Below, piece by piece: positions 52,101 to 62,934 of a stretch of 64,000 bases of DNA (the first letter of the stretch is position 1; every line of letters begins with the position of its first letter). The notes under the pieces were generated by a model. The model had not been told where the DNA came from and did no database searches. It saw only the letters and a program-made list of their open reading frames with translations. Both the position numbers and the translations under genes were made by a program. The DNA lies in assembly GCA_903813345.2 (NCBI GenBank), contig CAIIXF020000003.1:31077248-31141247 (forward strand), in the 5' to 3' direction. The stretch comes from Owenia fusiformis. Its lineage: Eukaryota; Annelida; Polychaeta; Sabellida; Oweniidae.

Positions 52101-52560
52101 TTTGAAAAAAACATTGACACACTGACAGAAAATTATGAAAGTGCCAAAACCCGTCTAAATCATGATTTTTAGACAATTTTAGCCTTAAATAGCAGCGTAA
52201 TTAGGAATAGGATGTAACCATTCTGCTCAATAAACACATTTATATATCACATCTGACATAAAAGGTATGCATAAGCTAAGTATAGGATGTATAACATATT
52301 TATGGGTCATTGAGAAAGATCAAGGGTTATAATTATCTTACAATATCCAGTTTACTGTAACATATGTCACCCCTACCCCTAAGGAGTGTTATCGATATAA
52401 TGAACTTTTTGAACACGCATTTCTCTTAAACCAAACATCAAAACATTTTGAAAATTTTACTCATCGTCAATTTAATGGTCATCTTTTGGATGGTAACATT
52501 ATATTAGTAGTTTGAAATATATACATATTTTTCTTAATATTGTTTTAGAAAACACATCAG
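49158..52560. other. Intergenic; includes a loose tandem-repeat element at about 49760-51541
   Basis: From about 49790, AAGATGGCCACT...AAAATGGCTGC words recur near 49796, 50029, 50158 and 51265 with ACTCAAATACCAGT words between them, as in old tandem units of 130-230 bp. The block ends at the palindrome CTACTCCATGGAGTAG (51511-51526) and CCGTTTTCTAGTT. The rest is AT-rich with nothing recognised. Confidence 0.5.
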
Positions 52561-52564
52561 ACAC

Positions 52565-53690
52565 TTCTTTTGTTCTTGGTATCATATGTTCGGAATGAAA
52601 TGAAACATCTATCCGAACCTCATTGGAAAACAAAACGACGTAAACACAACGTGTTTAGGTCTTTCAATATTGTAATTGTACAAAGGAAAAATTTGGTTGA
52701 TTTTAAAAAAGTATCTTGTTAATGAAATAAAAGGTTTATCTTAATTTTTATCTATTTTGGGAGGTTTTGTTTTAAGTTTTTGCATACTTTTTGTTAAATC
52801 AAACAAAATGTCCTTTGTATAACTATAATATTGAGAGGCCTGTAAAAAAATAAATAAAAATAAAATGAATATTGAGAGGCCTAAGAAAATGTTGTTTATG
52901 CTATTTTGTTCCAAAAGGTTCGGAAAGACATTTTATTTAATTCTCAAGAATTGGTAGACAGGAACAAAAAGCAATTGCACTAAAAAACAAAAAGTGTTAA
53001 CAAAAACAGTTATATAAAATATATAAAGATAACTTTTGCATTAAATTGTTGCCAATCAGTTACATAAAGGACCGTGTTTTTTACAAAATGTTTTCAATAA
53101 TTGGTTTAAGAGGAAAACATTGTTGAATTCAGTTCACCATATTCTTGGTATTATGTTTCCAGAGGGAAATGAAACATCTTTCCGAACCTCATTGGAACAA
53201 AACGACATAAACAAAACGTGTTTAGGTCTTTCAATATTGTAATTGTACAAAGGAAATTTTGGTTGATTTTAAAAAAGTATCTTGTTAATGAAATTAAAGG
53301 TTTATCTTGACTTTTATCTATTTTGAGGGGATTTTGTTTTAAGTTTTTGAATACTATTTTTAAAATCAACCAAAAATTCCTTTGTACGTATAACTATAAT
53401 ATTGAGAGGTCTAAAAACATTTTGTATATGCTACTTTGTTCCAACAAGGTTCGGAAAGACATTTTATTTCATTCTCAAGAATTGGTAGAAAGGAGAAAAA
53501 ACAATTGCAATAAAAGAACAAAAAATGTTAACAAAAACAGTTATATAAAATATTTCTAAATAATTTTAGCATTAAATTGTTGTCAATCAGTCAACATTAC
53601 ATAAAATACCGTGTTTTTTACAAAATGTTTTCAATAATTGGTTTAAGAGGAAAACATTGGTGAATTCAGTTCACCATATCGATACCTATC
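52565..53690. repeat. Two tandem copies of an about 568-bp palindromic unit
   Basis: TTCTTGGTAT starts at about 52573 and again at 53141. Both continue through AACATCT.TCCGAACCTCATTGG, GTGTTTAGGTCTTTCAATAT and AAAATGTTTTCAATAATTGG. Within each unit GAATGAAATGAAAC...CCGAACC is mirrored by AAGGTTCGGAAAGACATTTT, so each unit is a degenerate inverted repeat. Confidence 0.75.
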
Positions 53691-54144
53691 CTTTTGAACT
53701 GAGAAGAGACCTCTGGATCTGAAGGATATAACCTTAAATTTTATCCCAAAATGGTTGCAATTAATTGGACTTTCATTATATAACTGATATTTTTCATAAA
53801 GTTTTATTGGATTGAAAACTTTTTAAAATGGTGTATTCCTCTAAAGGTTTACTAACAATTTAACCTCATGTCTCAGAAGATCCCCTATTTGAGCATATTG
53901 TTGGGTATAGGATTTCTCAAATTTATGACGTCAATTTATGGATAAAAGTCACACTCACAATTTTGGGAGTCATTCTTTTCGATCCTTTCTAACTTTTTAT
54001 CATATTTACGAAAATTCTTTGAAATTTTCTCCATTTGGCCACAGTATACATACATTATACTTCTGAATGTTTGGTATGATAATAATGAAAATTAAAGATA
54101 TGATTGGTAAAAGGGCAATGCACCTTTTTTTCTTTACAGAGGGT

Positions 54145-54175
<31 letters not shown>

Positions 54176-55340
54176 GTTGCCTGAAGATTTGAAGAAACTA
54201 GTTGCAACGAAATGAAGTCATCTTGTGTTTTTATTTAAATTTTATTATAAATATAAATATATATATATAAATGTGACTCCAAAATGTGTATCAAATTAAG
54301 AAGATTAATGTAGGTTACTAAAAGAAATCTTCATTTTTTCATATGTCTATTAGTTTAATTCTGTAACCCTAAAAAATAATTTAAGAAACAAAAAAGATGA
54401 ATCTAGAAAACCAATGATTTGGCACATGTCTAGTGAACAAACATATTGACTCCATTAATTAATGAACATTATCTTTGAAAAATTTTTGTATGTCTGTACA
54501 CAGAGAACAGACACTCAATCCTCCTTGCCCTCCACCAATATGAACATCTTTTCTGACGTTACGAATTACGCGAACTTCATACCTTGCAAGTGAATCACGA
54601 TTCTCACATTGTGGCCGTGAAATCTTTAGTCACACACCACCATTACCTTGCTCTCGAACATATTTCTCGACTTGCACACAGAGATCTGTACTCACTAAAA
54701 CACTTGTACAAGTGGTTTGCGAGGTGTGCCACTGTTTTAAAAGTGATTCCAATAAATAAATAAAAAACCAAGAAAGGCTGAGAAAGGGGTCATTAAGTGC
54801 AGTGGCCTCATTATGCTACAAAATGCTTCAGAATTTTTGTTTTCAGTCGAGATTTGATATTTGAAAATAATGTTGAGGTCCAATATACCCTTGGGAAGCT
54901 GAAAGGGTCAGCTTTAAGAATCTGACCTAAATTTGAATCTTTAGTGAATGCAAACATAGATAGATATTAACCCTTTCATCCCTAAGGGGTCATTTATTAT
55001 AATTTTATGAAAATCAATTTCAAAATGACAAATACCCCTATGATCAAAATGGATTATTTTTAAGTATACAATAACTATTCAATGTCAAATTATACTTTGG
55101 AGAACATTCAAGAGTTTGAAACCAGATAGGCTGAGATAGGGGTTATTAAGTGCAGTGACCCCATAATGCTCACATTTTGTTTTCAGTAGGAATTAGATTT
55201 GATAGTTGAAAATATTATGAACTTTAATGTGTAATTTGGGTATTTATTTATTTTTATTTATTTCCTAAATTCCAAATAATACAAATACAATCACAACAGT
55301 GGAAGACACCCCAAGGGGCATATGATCCACTTTATATTAA
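53691..55340. other. Intergenic with AT microsatellite and possible retroposon tail
   Basis: TATA-rich microsatellites at about 54140-54275. Between 54525 and 54765 the base composition is less AT-rich and ends with ATAAATAAATAAAAAA, which could be the 3' end of an old non-LTR retroposon. The frames are broken and no family is assignable. GGCTGAGAAAGGGGTCATTA (54776) recurs in diverged form at about 55128. Confidence 0.4.
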
Positions 55341-55811
55341 AGATGCATTATGCCATACGTTTCTCCCCCAGACAATCAATGATGTCATATTGTTATTGCT
55401 CATATAATATCTCACATACCATGGATATATCTTGAGAATAACTTTTGGGTATATTATTGCCGAAATATCGGAAAAAATCAACAGAACAACCAAACTCCAG
55501 ACTTAAATAGTCGATTCCTCAGCTAGGGAGGGGAATCCCCACTGAGTCACACAAGCGCCCACAAGCACCTTGAACCAGGCAGCCAATCAGATTTTTGATA
55601 AACAAATTCAACAACCAATCAGATAACAGGACTTTCCCGGTATATTCAAACTTCAGATTGAATTAATCTCTTTGAAAATAATTAGATCAGCCAGCACAAT
55701 CGCAAAATTAACACTGAAAGAGGGGGCTTTGGGACTCTTCTTTGGTAAGTAGATGGGTATATATGTGGTGAAACTCAATATGCAAAAAAGTCTAGGGGGG
55801 TCTTGATTGTG
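55341..55811. mobile_element. TTAA-flanked MITE, copy 2 (right end lost)
   Basis: TTAA at 55337-55340, then AGATGCATTATGCCATACG. It is collinear and nearly identical with 11292-11755 and stops at GTCTTGATTGTG, lacking the final inverted end seen in copy 1. One ACAAGCGCC word is duplicated near 55550. Confidence 0.8.
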
Positions 55812-56737
55812 CATATTTACAAGTAGCAAAACTCATACAAGAAATCAGTGTTTAGGAATGTAGAATACAAATTGCTAATTTTCTTAAAGAATATTAAAGG
55901 TGCAAAATATATTTAATATATATTTAAGGATATTTCATCAAGACTTACATCTATTTTTATTATCTACATGTACAAAGAAACCCCTTAGGCCCTAGAGGCC
56001 CCTAGATAAACATTATTTCAGCTGATATTCCTCTTGAAACATGGTGGATCTTTAAACTATTTTTGAAGCTTTGAACTGAATTTACACTTCTTGAAGCTAA
56101 AATTGATAGTTTAACCATACATTTTAAACCATACATTTTAAGAAAATAGATATGTCAAAGAAGATGTTAAGCCAAATGTTGCCTTGATAGCTCAGAAAAA
56201 GTAAAAGAAATTATATTTTCTCTCTACAGGCCTTTTTTCTCCTTTAAGATTGCAGTGTATTGGCTTAACATGACAATATGCACCTATATCATCATATCCC
56301 TTTGACCCTTATAATTATATTTTTAAATATACCAAAGGAGCACTACACACAATCTAAACAAGTGGTATGGGTGATTAACTACATATATAAGTGCAATCCA
56401 TCAAGCCAAATATTGGACCTTGACCAATTTACATCTTTGTTACCATTTTCAAAAAGGATCACTGGAAATTTTGTCACTTCTGGTTAGTTTTTACTAAATC
56501 TTAAAAGTATAAGGTTGATAATCAGAACATAAAACTCCTAAACTGGCTCAGGGGAGTTGCTTCAATAATAGATTACAGAATATAGTAGTGTAACAGGAAT
56601 AGGTGTAACACTATGTATGTTGTTTAAGTGTATATGGAAGTTGTGGCATCAGAGCAATATCCAAGCCCTAGTGTTCGCCAAATTAAATAGCCACCAATAT
56701 GCCATAAATGGCAAAATGAACCAAATCTACAGTTATC
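55812..56737. other. Intergenic, nothing recognised
   Basis: AT-rich, no coding or repeat structure apart from a GCCAAATTAAATAGCC word near 56690. Confidence 0.5.
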
Positions 56738-56988
56738 GAGAGATTTCATAACTCACTTTTAGCATGTTTATTATTCCTGTATAACTTAAGCGTTTGAATC
56801 TCTCAATTATTATGCAGGTCTATACATCCATATGTTAGATATTGCTATGTACAGACAACGATTTATAAGAATATCACACTTATGGAGGTGTAGAGCTGAG
56901 GAATATACGATGACATAATCAAACGCTTCATAAGTTAAATGTTATACGTGAATAATAAACATGCTATAAGTGAGTTGTGAAATCTCTC
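56738..56988. mobile_element. 250-bp MITE with long inverted ends (GAGAGATTTCATAACTCAC)
   Basis: GAGAGATTTCATAACTCACT and, reversed, GAGAGATTTCACAACTCACT. The similarity continues through AGCATGTTTATTATTC and AAGCGTTTGA, so most of the element is two arms. GAGAGATTTC ends are shared with 18559-20120. Confidence 0.8.
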
Positions 56989-58504
56989 TAATATATCAGA
57001 GAATATGTAGTAGAACTCACTGTCTGAGAGAGACCAGAGACCATGGCCATTTTTGAACACATTGTAAATGGTAACAAATAACACATCTTACTAATATATA
57101 ATTTATTTATTTTATTCATACTATTTTTAACATTAATACACAAGTAGTAGTTTTATTATTTGATTATATTCCATATTTTACCCCCAAAAAATAAAGTTAT
57201 ATTAATTAAGTTGATAAGAATTAAACAAATCATATCCAATAAATGTTTTTCTCACACATCTAAATGCTGCTCCTAGGCCCCCTTGGTAATCTAAATGTAA
57301 TATGTTTTTTCTGCGATACAAAAAAATATATTCTGAGATATTCTTAATTTGGAAAAAGTAGGTCAAACATGACATATTGCCGACATATTATCGTACATGT
57401 ATTTTAAATGTAGGTGCACTAAATTACAAAAATGCAGAGAATATTGCAATAGGTTACAAAAGATAAATCGTATTGGCATAATATAGAGACATTTGATGTA
57501 ACTTAATCATTATGCACACAAGCACCTTGTGCCTAAATATGGAATTTTTACAAGCATCAAAATTATTGCCAATGCATGTTTAAAATAGCTACATCAATAA
57601 CATAGTGGTATGTTACATTTTTGGTCCACAATTACGAAAAGGACTTGTTTTGCTGTATCTTCAGTCTTTTCCATTATTCTGCTTATTCATACCAAATTAA
57701 AATGTTACAAGAGCTTTTCAATCACTCTTTGGCATTATCTTCAATTAAACAGTTAAACCGACTGTTCACCAAAACACCATCAGATTAAACAAGACATCTA
57801 ACATAAAAAACTTGCACGGGTTTAGTCATGATCTTGTACAACTTCAATTTAACAGTTTAGTTGAAAAAATGTATAAATAAATATTTTCTGAATATTTTGG
57901 TGAGTTCCACTTCATGCTTGGCTAATCCCATGAACTTGAAAACTTGAAAGTGCATTGCTTTATAAACACAATTATAAATCAATAATAATGGATTGAGAAT
58001 GTGTATCTGATAATTTATATAAGGATATTTTATATCTCAATATATATCTTGTACATTAATCACAAAACATTTCACACTGTCTTGTTATAAATAGCCAACC
58101 ACATCATCCAATGACTTGGTTTTACCACTAGATTAAAGTTTTCGCATCATATTATTTGAAAACATTGTTCAGTACTGTACACATAAATACAAGTGTTTCT
58201 ACATTACGATAATTCATTTTTCTTTTGTGTTATATCTAGTTGTAATAACACTAATATACATGTATCCTAAATTACATTGCTATTTCAATATCCAAGGTGA
58301 TAATCTGTGATTTCTATTGTTTATAGTCCCAATTTATATATAATTCATGATTTTTGTTTTTATGCAACTGAAGCCATATACGGGTTCTTTCCTCCATTGT
58401 GACATCATCAGTCCAGTTCGTCATTCTCAATTCGGTGTAACTTCTAGTGTAACCCAATCAACCGTGTGCATACACATATTTAAAATCTCCTAATATGGTC
58501 ACAT
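56989..58504 (-). other. Presumed 3' UTR of the membrane-protein gene and intergenic
   Basis: AT-rich, no coding frame, nothing else recognised. It lies directly downstream of the stop codon at 58505 on the minus strand. Confidence 0.45.
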
Positions 58505-58641
58505 TTAATCCACTTTGGGCTTAGCCTGAGCGAGTCGTGGTCGATCAACAAACTCATTGCCAAAAAGATACATGGCTCCCAGGCTTACAATGCTAGCTGT
58601 ACTCCAGAATAACACATACATGATCTGCTCGCTGGGGTGCT
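58505..58641 (-). CDS. Multi-pass membrane protein, last coding exon
   Basis: 137 nt, phase 1 in, stop TAA at 58505-58507. Acceptor CTTTTTCAG|AGCACC. It encodes HPSEQIMYVLFWSTASIVSL, GAMYLFGNEF and a charged tail VDRPRLAQAKPKVD. One hydrophobic segment is followed by a short cytosolic tail. It resembles the C-terminus of a major-facilitator-type carrier, but I cannot name the family. Confidence 0.7.
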
Positions 58642-58754
58642 CTGAAAAAGTAAACAAAATCATTGTATTTCTTAATAATTCACTTAACTTTCTAAAAATA
58701 TGCTTACTGCTAGTGAGCCATAAAACCACTAGTCTATGAAACCATAGCTTCCTT

Positions 58755-58885
58755 GTGGTCACATTTGCTCCGATTTTCAGTACCGGGACCTGGCTGATGA
58801 GTATTTTGTTCAAAATTGCATTCAGTTTGAACAAAATACTCATCAGCCAGGCAACAGTGATGAAGATTGGAGCAAATGTAACCAC
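58755..58885. repeat. 60-bp inverted repeat with 11-bp spacer in an intron
   Basis: Arms 58755-58814 and 58826-58885. The inner 26 bp of each arm are exact reverse complements, the outer part has several mismatches. On the minus strand the right arm reads SYAVVTFAPIFITVAWLMSI, a hydrophobic open stretch with no clear splice sites. Confidence 0.8.
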
Positions 58886-59000
58886 AGCATAAGAGTGCAT
58901 TTAAAAAGTAACTTTTGCTTAAAGTTCTCCAAAGGTACTCTCAAATCATTTGTTGATATAACATTTGGTAAGTTAAAAAGATGTCTCTGCCAGTACTTAC

Positions 59001-59061
59001 CATCAGGGATGAGGATACTGATGACACACATGGAGAATGCGATCAGGAATATCACTGGGAA
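59001..59061 (-). CDS. Multi-pass membrane protein, penultimate exon
   Basis: 61 nt, phase 0 in and 1 out. Acceptor GTTTTTCAG|TTCCC, donor CTGATG|GTAAGT. It encodes FPVIFLIAFSMCVISILIPD, one membrane segment. It joins in frame to the last exon (PD-E-HPSEQ). Earlier exons are not found up to 60795, so they lie in the remaining gap unseen or beyond the sulfatase gene. Confidence 0.65.
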
Positions 59062-59249
59062 CTGAAAAACAGAACACAATATTCATAATTATGTATGCAT
59101 AAATATGCAAGCAGAAATAAGAGAGTTATCCTTTGCATTCGTTAGACTTCACTTCGCTAGACTCTGCGCACAGGGTATCAGGGAGTGAGAAGGGAGGGGG
59201 TTGGTCATGATGAATCACATAATAAAAAATGCAATGTTGGATAGATATA

Positions 59250-59324
59250 CAGGGTGTCCACAAAGCCTCTTCAATTACAATGCAAACTCTGTGTAAAGTG
59301 TAAATTGACTTTACGGACACCCTA
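59250..59324. mobile_element. 75-bp TA-flanked mini-MITE (CAGGGTGTCCACAAAG ends)
   Basis: TA|CAGGGTGTCCACAAAG at the left and, reversed, TAGGGTGTCCGTAAAG next to TA at the right. Same type as 49089-49157. Confidence 0.7.
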
Positions 59325-60794
59325 TACAGTACATGTATAGAGAGGTGATGAAAATGAGTCTATCAATCTAAAAAACAATTAAAGGACCAACGTGTAATGT
59401 CATATGAAAATACATGGATATATTAGGAACAAAACATTGGTTATTTTGAATGGATATACTTTATGTAAACGATTCAGAACATTTTCCCCTTAAATAAAGT
59501 GAGATTCTCAAAGATCCCGATGTCACAAGGTGACAAGTAATCTATAATCTGATACTGTTAGACAATTTTTCATGTACATGTCTCTTTAATATCTTGAAAT
59601 AGGTGATCATTTCAATTATTTTTGAGCAAAATAAGTTTTCTGATCTATGAACCGTAATTTCAGAAGAGATCTGAACACAAAAAGGTTATACAAAGGAGGT
59701 AAATACAGATTTCTATTCAACCCATTTAAATGTGAAAGCATGGGTCTATTCAACATGGGTCAACATGTGCTTCAAGGTTTCCCTTTTAATCCTATAAGGA
59801 GCCTTCTACAGTATGTAGTATAATGAGGTTTATCAGGGGATATGGCAATAGTCCAAACAACGTATTGATCATAAATAATTTCAAATACATCATTCAAAGG
59901 TCTTTTTCGTTAAAACATAAAAAGAAACTACATAAAAAGAAAACTGTAAGAGGCCGAGTTCATGCAGTTGCTGTAAATGTATGTCTAAGTACCAGTACTT
60001 GTAAAATGATATATAAGAATACATTTGTTGTATTAAAGATCAATACTCTGTGGCAGTGGCTTACTGCCATAAACAACTTAACAACTAAAGGTAAGCAACA
60101 CTTTTCATTGAATCCAACTACTGGCTGCCGTTTTCTTGATTTCAACCTGTCTGATGTTTATATCATCTCTGCCTTGATAGAAAGGAATAGATGTGATACA
60201 AAGCTGTGATCTCGCTCAATGATTGTAACATATCTTTTTAGTTGTTCAACATGGAGGCATCTTAGTATTACACCTGTAATATGGCATTGTGGAATTCATA
60301 GTAGTAAAGGTATCCTGATCATGATTAGAGTTGCACAGAAGGTTTAATTCATCCCTTCGCTACAGTGTATTTTGACAAAAAAAGCTTTGTAACAAAGGAT
60401 TTTTGTAGTGTTTCACAGACAGTTCTTTGTTACAAAACTTTTTGTCAAAATGCTTTACAAAGAAGCGATTAAACCATGCTGTTTAGATCCTAGATGTCTA
60501 CCTGTAACTGCACAGTCAAGGCCAAGGGAGATACTTCAATTGCAATTCAATTACATTTCCAAGAGAATGTGCTTAAGACTTTTTATACACTTCATGCCTT
60601 AACTATCCCAACAATATTTCTTATTCCTAATGATATGAAATTTAATACACGACTTGAACATAAATGCTATTGATTTGGGATGAGCTAGCTAGATTTGTAA
60701 TTTTAATTGTGATTGTTTTGGGTTGATTGGTTTCAGTTTGGTGTCTATACCTTCCAACCAGGGAATCACTGAAGTTCTAGTTTTGCAAAAGACT
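59325..60794 (+). other. Upstream region of the sulfatase gene
   Basis: AT-rich. A good acceptor, GATTGGTTTCAG (ends 60736), lies 58 bp before the preferred ATG, so a 5' UTR intron is likely. AACAAAGGATTTTTGTAGTG and TTTGTTACAAAACTTTTTGT form a hairpin-like pair near 60380-60440. The ORF at 59823-60209 has no family features. Confidence 0.45.
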
Positions 60795-62597
60795 ATGCTT
60801 CCTACAATACTCCTGATATGCACCTTGCTGACATGGAGTACTGCAGCTTCAGAGGACAAACCAAACAGACCAAACATCATTCTGATTCTAGCTGATGATC
60901 TTGGCTGGAATGATGTCAGCTTCCATGGTTCTAATCAGATCCCAACACCAAACATAGATGCACTTGCCTACAGTGGTATAATATTGAATAACTATTATGT
61001 ACAGCCAATATGTACACCGACCAGGAGTGCGTTACTTACTGGGAGATATCCTATACACACTGGGCTACAGCATGGTGTAATTATAGGTTCTCAACCTTAT
61101 GGATTAGGCCTCGATGAAACCATTATACCACAGTATCTCCACTCAAAGGGCTACAAAAGTCATATCGTCGGGAAATGGCATCTTGGGTTCTGTTCGTGGG
61201 AGTACACCCCGACATATCGTGGATTTGATTCCCATTATGGATACTTCCTGGGGGAGGAGGATTACTGGGATCACACTTCCTGGTCCGGGGGAGAAGCACT
61301 AAAAGGTTTGGATTTTAGGCGCAATAAGGAACTTATAAAAAATGAACTTGGGGAATATTCTACTGAGCTTTTCACACGTGAAGCTGAATCAATCATCAAT
61401 GGGCATAATACAAGTCAGCCTTTATTTATGTATTTACCCCATCAAGCAGTTCACAGTGCTAACCATGTTACACCCCTTGAAGCCCCGAAAAAGTATACAG
61501 ACAGACTCAGCAATATCAAAAATGAAAATAGACGATTATTTGGAGGAATGGTATCGGCACTGGATGACTCTATTGGTAATGTAACGATGGCTTTACATAA
61601 GCGAGGAATGCTTAACAATACCATTATTATTTTCTCAACAGATAACGGGGGTCCTTCAAATGGTTTCAATATGAATGCTGCATCAAATTGGCCACTTAGG
61701 GGGACCAAGCATCAGCTTTGGGAGGGTGGTGTCCGTGGGGCAGGGTTCGCCTGGAGCCCCCTGTTCAAAAAGCAGGGGTACGTCTCTGAGCAATTACTTC
61801 ATGTAACTGACTGGCTACCTACAATACTTCACGCTGCAGGTGTAAATTCAGATACAAACACTAAGAAACCCATAGATGGCACTGATCAATTTGACACACT
61901 TTCCAACAATGCGGCATCTGCTCGGAATGAGATACTTTTAAACATTGACCCTATTGAGAATACCTTTGCTATTAAAGTAGGTGACTACAAGGTTATATCT
62001 GGTGAGATCTATAATGGTACATGGAGTGGATGGTACCCACCCTATCAGCAACCAAGTGAAGGTCACGATGTTGAACCTTTTAACTCATTGACATACAACA
62101 ACAAAAAAGATAGTGAATTTGTGGTTACCATAGAACAACACAACAATGACATGGAGCAATTTAGTGATAACATATGGCGACCAAGTGATAACAGTAGACA
62201 GACAAATGATAACATCGGACAACCAAATGATAACATTAGACAACCAAATGATAACATCGGACAACCAAATGATCTTGGCAACATTCTGGCTCAGTATGCA
62301 AACCTTCCTGTGAGAAAACCTTCCCAAGTTAGAGTCAACTGTGGTCCCAAACCAAGCAATGCCTCAACAAACTGTAAACCTGCGATTGCCCCATGTCTGT
62401 ACAACCTTGCTGTTGATCCATGTGAATACAACAACATAGCAGAGAGTCATCCAGACATTCTGAAACAACTTCTAGCAAAGATTGCAGTTTATAAGGCCAA
62501 TATGGTGGCACCAAAGAACAGAGCTGAAGACCCAGCTGGGTTTCCATCAAAACATGACTGGGCTTGGGTGCCATGGCTCAATCTCACTAACAGCTAG
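60795..62597 (+). CDS. ARSB-like: Arylsulfatase B-like sulfatase, intronless
   Basis: 600 residues from the ATG at 60795, chosen because it starts a good signal peptide (MLPTILLICTLLTWSTAA) and because an ATG 72 nt upstream precedes a likely splice acceptor. Sulfatase family: NIILILADDLGWNDVSFHG (metal-binding Asp34 and Asp35), CTPTRSALLTGRYP with Cys73 as the formylglycine residue, VGKWHLGF, and STDNGG (metal-binding Asp/Asn). GLQHGVI, YRGFDSHYGYFLGEEDYW and the C-terminal CLYNLAVDPCEYNNIA block match ARSB/ARSI/ARSJ. The enzyme would remove 4-sulfate from N-acetylgalactosamine of chondroitin or dermatan sulfate in lysosomes, or act extracellularly. It is longer than human ARSB (533), mainly from an insert at about residues 440-500. 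AATAAA follows at 62684. Confidence 0.93.
   Translation: MLPTILLICTLLTWSTAASEDKPNRPNIILILADDLGWNDVSFHGSNQIPTPNIDALAYSGIILNNYYVQPICTPTRSALLTGRYPIHTGLQHGVIIGSQPYGLGLDETIIPQYLHSKGYKSHIVGKWHLGFCSWEYTPTYRGFDSHYGYFLGEEDYWDHTSWSGGEALKGLDFRRNKELIKNELGEYSTELFTREAESIINGHNTSQPLFMYLPHQAVHSANHVTPLEAPKKYTDRLSNIKNENRRLFGGMVSALDDSIGNVTMALHKRGMLNNTIIIFSTDNGGPSNGFNMNAASNWPLRGTKHQLWEGGVRGAGFAWSPLFKKQGYVSEQLLHVTDWLPTILHAAGVNSDTNTKKPIDGTDQFDTLSNNAASARNEILLNIDPIENTFAIKVGDYKVISGEIYNGTWSGWYPPYQQPSEGHDVEPFNSLTYNNKKDSEFVVTIEQHNNDMEQFSDNIWRPSDNSRQTNDNIGQPNDNIRQPNDNIGQPNDLGNILAQYANLPVRKPSQVRVNCGPKPSNASTNCKPAIAPCLYNLAVDPCEYNNIAESHPDILKQLLAKIAVYKANMVAPKNRAEDPAGFPSKHDWAWVPWLNLTNS
62166..62270 (+). repeat. Five 21-bp tandem repeats inside the sulfatase CDS
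   Basis: GATAAC(A/T).. units, exactly 21 bp each, encoding DNIWRPS, DNSRQTN, DNIGQPN, DNIRQPN and DNIGQPN (residues about 458-492). The last three units are nearly identical in DNA, so expansion is recent. Confidence 0.9.
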
Positions 62598-62934
62598 AAT
62601 ACAAGATAAAAACTAGGTTGTTTTTAAAGTAATCATTCAGGCCAAAAACCAAAATTAAGAAAATGCTATTAAATCCACATTCAAATAAAGTACAGTAAAT
62701 AAAGTTCCTTTTATACCCATAAAATCTTGATGTGTTGTATTGTACAATATTTGAATCGAATGATGTGAGTTGAACAAATTGGGGAAAAAAAATAAAGATA
62801 TTTAAAACTCAAATGCACAATTCTATCTCCACTCTTTGGCATTAATCCTATCAGACTACATAGTCGGAAAAATTATGTAACTAACATTTATTTCACATTC
62901 AATCTCTACTCTCAGTTTGGTTTTATCCCTTGTT
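62598..62934 (+). terminator. Sulfatase 3' UTR with polyadenylation signals
   Basis: AATAAA at 62684-62689 and again at about 62698 and 62790. No other structure seen. Confidence 0.6.

Noticed and set aside
54525-54765. Named retrotransposon 3' end
   Set aside because: The tail-like ATAAATAAATAAAAAA is suggestive, but every frame is broken and no family motif is readable, so it is only mentioned as a possibility.
59823-60209. 128-residue ORF upstream of the sulfatase
   Set aside because: Lys-rich start, no recognisable domain, no good start context. More likely chance in AT-rich DNA.
62063-62574. Antisense ORFs within the sulfatase gene
   Set aside because: They mirror the 21-bp repeats and the coding strand and lack any motif.
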